From assembly GCA_017883495.1 (NCBI GenBank), contig JADGNL010000174.1:1-7220 (forward strand): a stretch of DNA of 7,220 nucleotides. Reading direction: 5' to 3'. How positions within the stretch are numbered: position 1 is the first letter of the stretch; each line of letters begins with the position of its first letter. Below are positions 6,146-7,220 of this stretch, in pieces. The notes below the pieces were generated by a model. The model did no database searches. It saw only the letters and a list, made by a program, of their open reading frames with translations, and was not told where the DNA came from. A program made the position numbers and the translations under genes. Source of the DNA: Methanomicrobiales archaeon (GTDB taxonomy: Archaea; Halobacteriota; Methanomicrobia; Methanomicrobiales; Methanospirillaceae).

Positions 6146-6814
6146 CTAGAGCTGCGAAACCAGGTCGCGAAGCACGGCTCCGGGGTCGTCGGCCTTGACC
6201 ACCGACGAGGCGAGGAGCACGCCGTCTGTTCCAAGCTCGATCGCGATCCGGACGCAATCGCCCGACTGAATTCCGGCCCCGGTCAGGATCTTCACTCCGG
6301 TGTTCACCTTACGGATCGCCTCGACCGAGTTTCGGATGATACCCGGATCCGCCTTCGCCACCGAGATGCCCGAGCCGATCAGCTCGGGCGGCTCGATCGC
6401 GACGAACGAGGGAGAGAGGGCTGCAGCCCCGGCGCTGGTCATGACGTTGTTGGTGCAGACGACCGAGGTAAGGCCGTTCTGCTCGCAGACCCGGACCGAG
6501 GCCTCGATCTCGGCGAGGGTCAGGCGGCGTTCGGAGTGGTTGATCAGGCTCCCCTTCGCTCCGGCCAGTTTCAACGCGTCCGCGGTGACGTGTCCTGTGG
6601 CCGCGCCGGGCGGGACGCCGTCCACGTGCTGGGCGTAGACGGGGATCTCGAAGTGACGGGCGAGCGGATGGAGATCGACCAGCTGCGGGCAGATGCCGAT
6701 GAGTGCACCGCTCTCGGACGCAACCTCCTCGGCCGCCCGGGCGATGCGGTGGGCGTTCTGGCCGAGTCCCTCCCTGTACGTCTTGAGGTTGATCAGGATG
6801 ACGACCTGTCGCAT
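6146..6814 (-). CDS. tpiA: Triose-phosphate isomerase, archaeal type
   Basis: Interconverts dihydroxyacetone phosphate and glyceraldehyde-3-phosphate; in a methanogen it serves mainly gluconeogenesis. The protein has 222 residues, the short archaeal form (bacterial and eukaryotic enzymes have about 250). Catalytic residues are N9 and K11 in ILINLKTY, the electrophilic H93 in LINHSERR, and the general base E141 in VAIEPPELIGSGIS, the last being the mobile loop 6. The phosphate-binding strands are present as ILTGAGIQSGD and DGVLLASSVVKADDP near the C-terminus. The open frame runs some 66 residues further upstream, but that part overlaps the U32 gene and is not family sequence. The ATG at 6814 gives the family N-terminus and has GGAG 11 bases upstream. 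Its start lies inside the 3' end of the U32 gene, implying a shared transcript. It converges on the zinc-ribbon gene with a gap of only 10 bases. Confidence 0.96.
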   Translation of the reverse strand: MRQVVILINLKTYREGLGQNAHRIARAAEEVASESGALIGICPQLVDLHPLARHFEIPVYAQHVDGVPPGAATGHVTADALKLAGAKGSLINHSERRLTLAEIEASVRVCEQNGLTSVVCTNNVMTSAGAAALSPSFVAIEPPELIGSGISVAKADPGIIRNSVEAIRKVNTGVKILTGAGIQSGDCVRIAIELGTDGVLLASSVVKADDPGAVLRDLVSQL

Positions 6815-7220
6815 GGGGTATCGTGCTCCGATAGCGGCAATAACTGTTCCTCTTCGTTCCGGCCGCGCGGAAACGGTCCGGCAGTAATTCCCCCCGCAGC
6901 GATCGCCCGCAGCTCCTCCTTTAGGGCTGCGAGCGTCTGTGCACGCATGGCGGCGGGAGCGGCGAGGGCCGCGATGCCGGCGCGGTAGGCCCCGACGGCT
7001 GCGGCCGCCCACGCCGGACTCCGGCCCCGGGCGTCCACGATCAGCAGGTTCACTCCGGTTTCGATGAGCGCGGGGAGGCGATCGAGGAGGCAGGTCTCGA
7101 CTGCGTTCAGGACGCGGACGCGGCCCTCGCCGTCGGCGAGGATCGGGAAACGGCGGTAGCGCTCGTCCTCGAGGGAGTACCGCCGGCCAGGACCGGCAGG
7201 GCAGGTGTCGAGGGCGGGAA
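6793..7220 (-). CDS. Peptidase U32 family protein, C-terminal part only
   Basis: The last 141 codons of a gene that enters from the right edge. The visible part matches the U32 core: C6 then RRYSLEDERYRRFPI (residues 12-26 of the fragment), the strongly conserved LNAVETCLLDRLPALIETGV (from 37) with C43, VDARGRSPAW, and GGITAGPFPRG near the end. U32 proteins are named as collagenase-like peptidases, but characterised members (TrhP/YegQ, RlhA, UbiU/UbiV) take part in tRNA or rRNA hydroxylation or oxygen-independent quinone hydroxylation, and several bind a [4Fe-4S] cluster through conserved cysteines. C6 and C43 may be two of these. Which activity applies here is unknown. The last 20 or so residues are polar and overlap the tpiA start by 22 bases. 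An internal GTG at 7053 could be mistaken for a start, but the family sequence continues upstream to the edge. Confidence 0.86.
   Translation of the reverse strand, partial: PALDTCPAGPGRRYSLEDERYRRFPILADGEGRVRVLNAVETCLLDRLPALIETGVNLLIVDARGRSPAWAAAAVGAYRAGIAALAAPAAMRAQTLAALKEELRAIAAGGITAGPFPRGRNEEEQLLPLSEHDTPCDRSSS

Noticed and set aside
4708..6234. Minus-strand open frame of 508 codons across rnpB and the HTH-CBS gene
   Set aside because: It runs antisense to a structured RNA and a recognised regulator, is rich in His/Arg/Asp and has no recognisable domain.
7051..7053. GTG at 7053 as the start of an 86-residue protein
   Set aside because: The frame stays open to the window edge and the upstream residues match the U32 family core, so this is an internal Val codon.

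Overview
The window looks like chromosome from a GC-rich methanogenic archaeon, most likely of the Methanomicrobiales (Methanoculleus-like). This placement is an inference. It rests on an archaeal-type RNase P RNA, a short archaeal triose-phosphate isomerase of 222 residues, tetrapyrrole genes arranged as in methanogens (with a stand-alone precorrin-2 dehydrogenase), TATA-like rather than -35/-10 promoter motifs, and consistently high GC in all genes. I see no mobile element, CRISPR array, tRNA or 5S/16S/23S rRNA.

Left two thirds (1-4704, minus strand): a tightly packed operon reading leftward for the early steps of tetrapyrrole synthesis. In transcription order it holds a siroheme-synthase-type precorrin-2 dehydrogenase, hemA (glutamyl-tRNA reductase), hemB (porphobilinogen synthase), hemL (glutamate-1-semialdehyde aminotransferase) and hemC (hydroxymethylbilane synthase, cut by the left edge). 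All adjacent genes overlap by 4 to 13 bases, so translation is probably coupled. Together they turn glutamyl-tRNA(Glu) into hydroxymethylbilane and, after uroporphyrinogen III synthase and its methyltransferase (not in the window), precorrin-2 into sirohydrochlorin. That is the precursor of siroheme, cobalamin and, in methanogens, coenzyme F430.

Centre (4705-5262): a divergent control region of about 150 bases, then the RNase P RNA gene (rnpB, plus strand). Helices P1, P2, P3 and P4 can be drawn by hand, which fixes its ends near 4859 and 5198. The control region holds a TATA-like element for each direction and a perfect 12-base palindrome.

Right third: two plus-strand genes follow rnpB, a helix-turn-helix regulator with two CBS domains and a small zinc-ribbon protein with one C-terminal membrane segment. 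They converge, 10 bases apart, on a minus-strand pair: tpiA, and upstream of it the 3' end of a peptidase U32-family gene that overlaps the tpiA start by 22 bases.

This is mostly conserved housekeeping DNA, and I find no convincing new system. The points most worth checking are a Ser where siroheme synthases carry their catalytic Asp, a duplicated UAAC-capped hairpin in the RNase P specificity domain, and the overlapping divergent promoter region.
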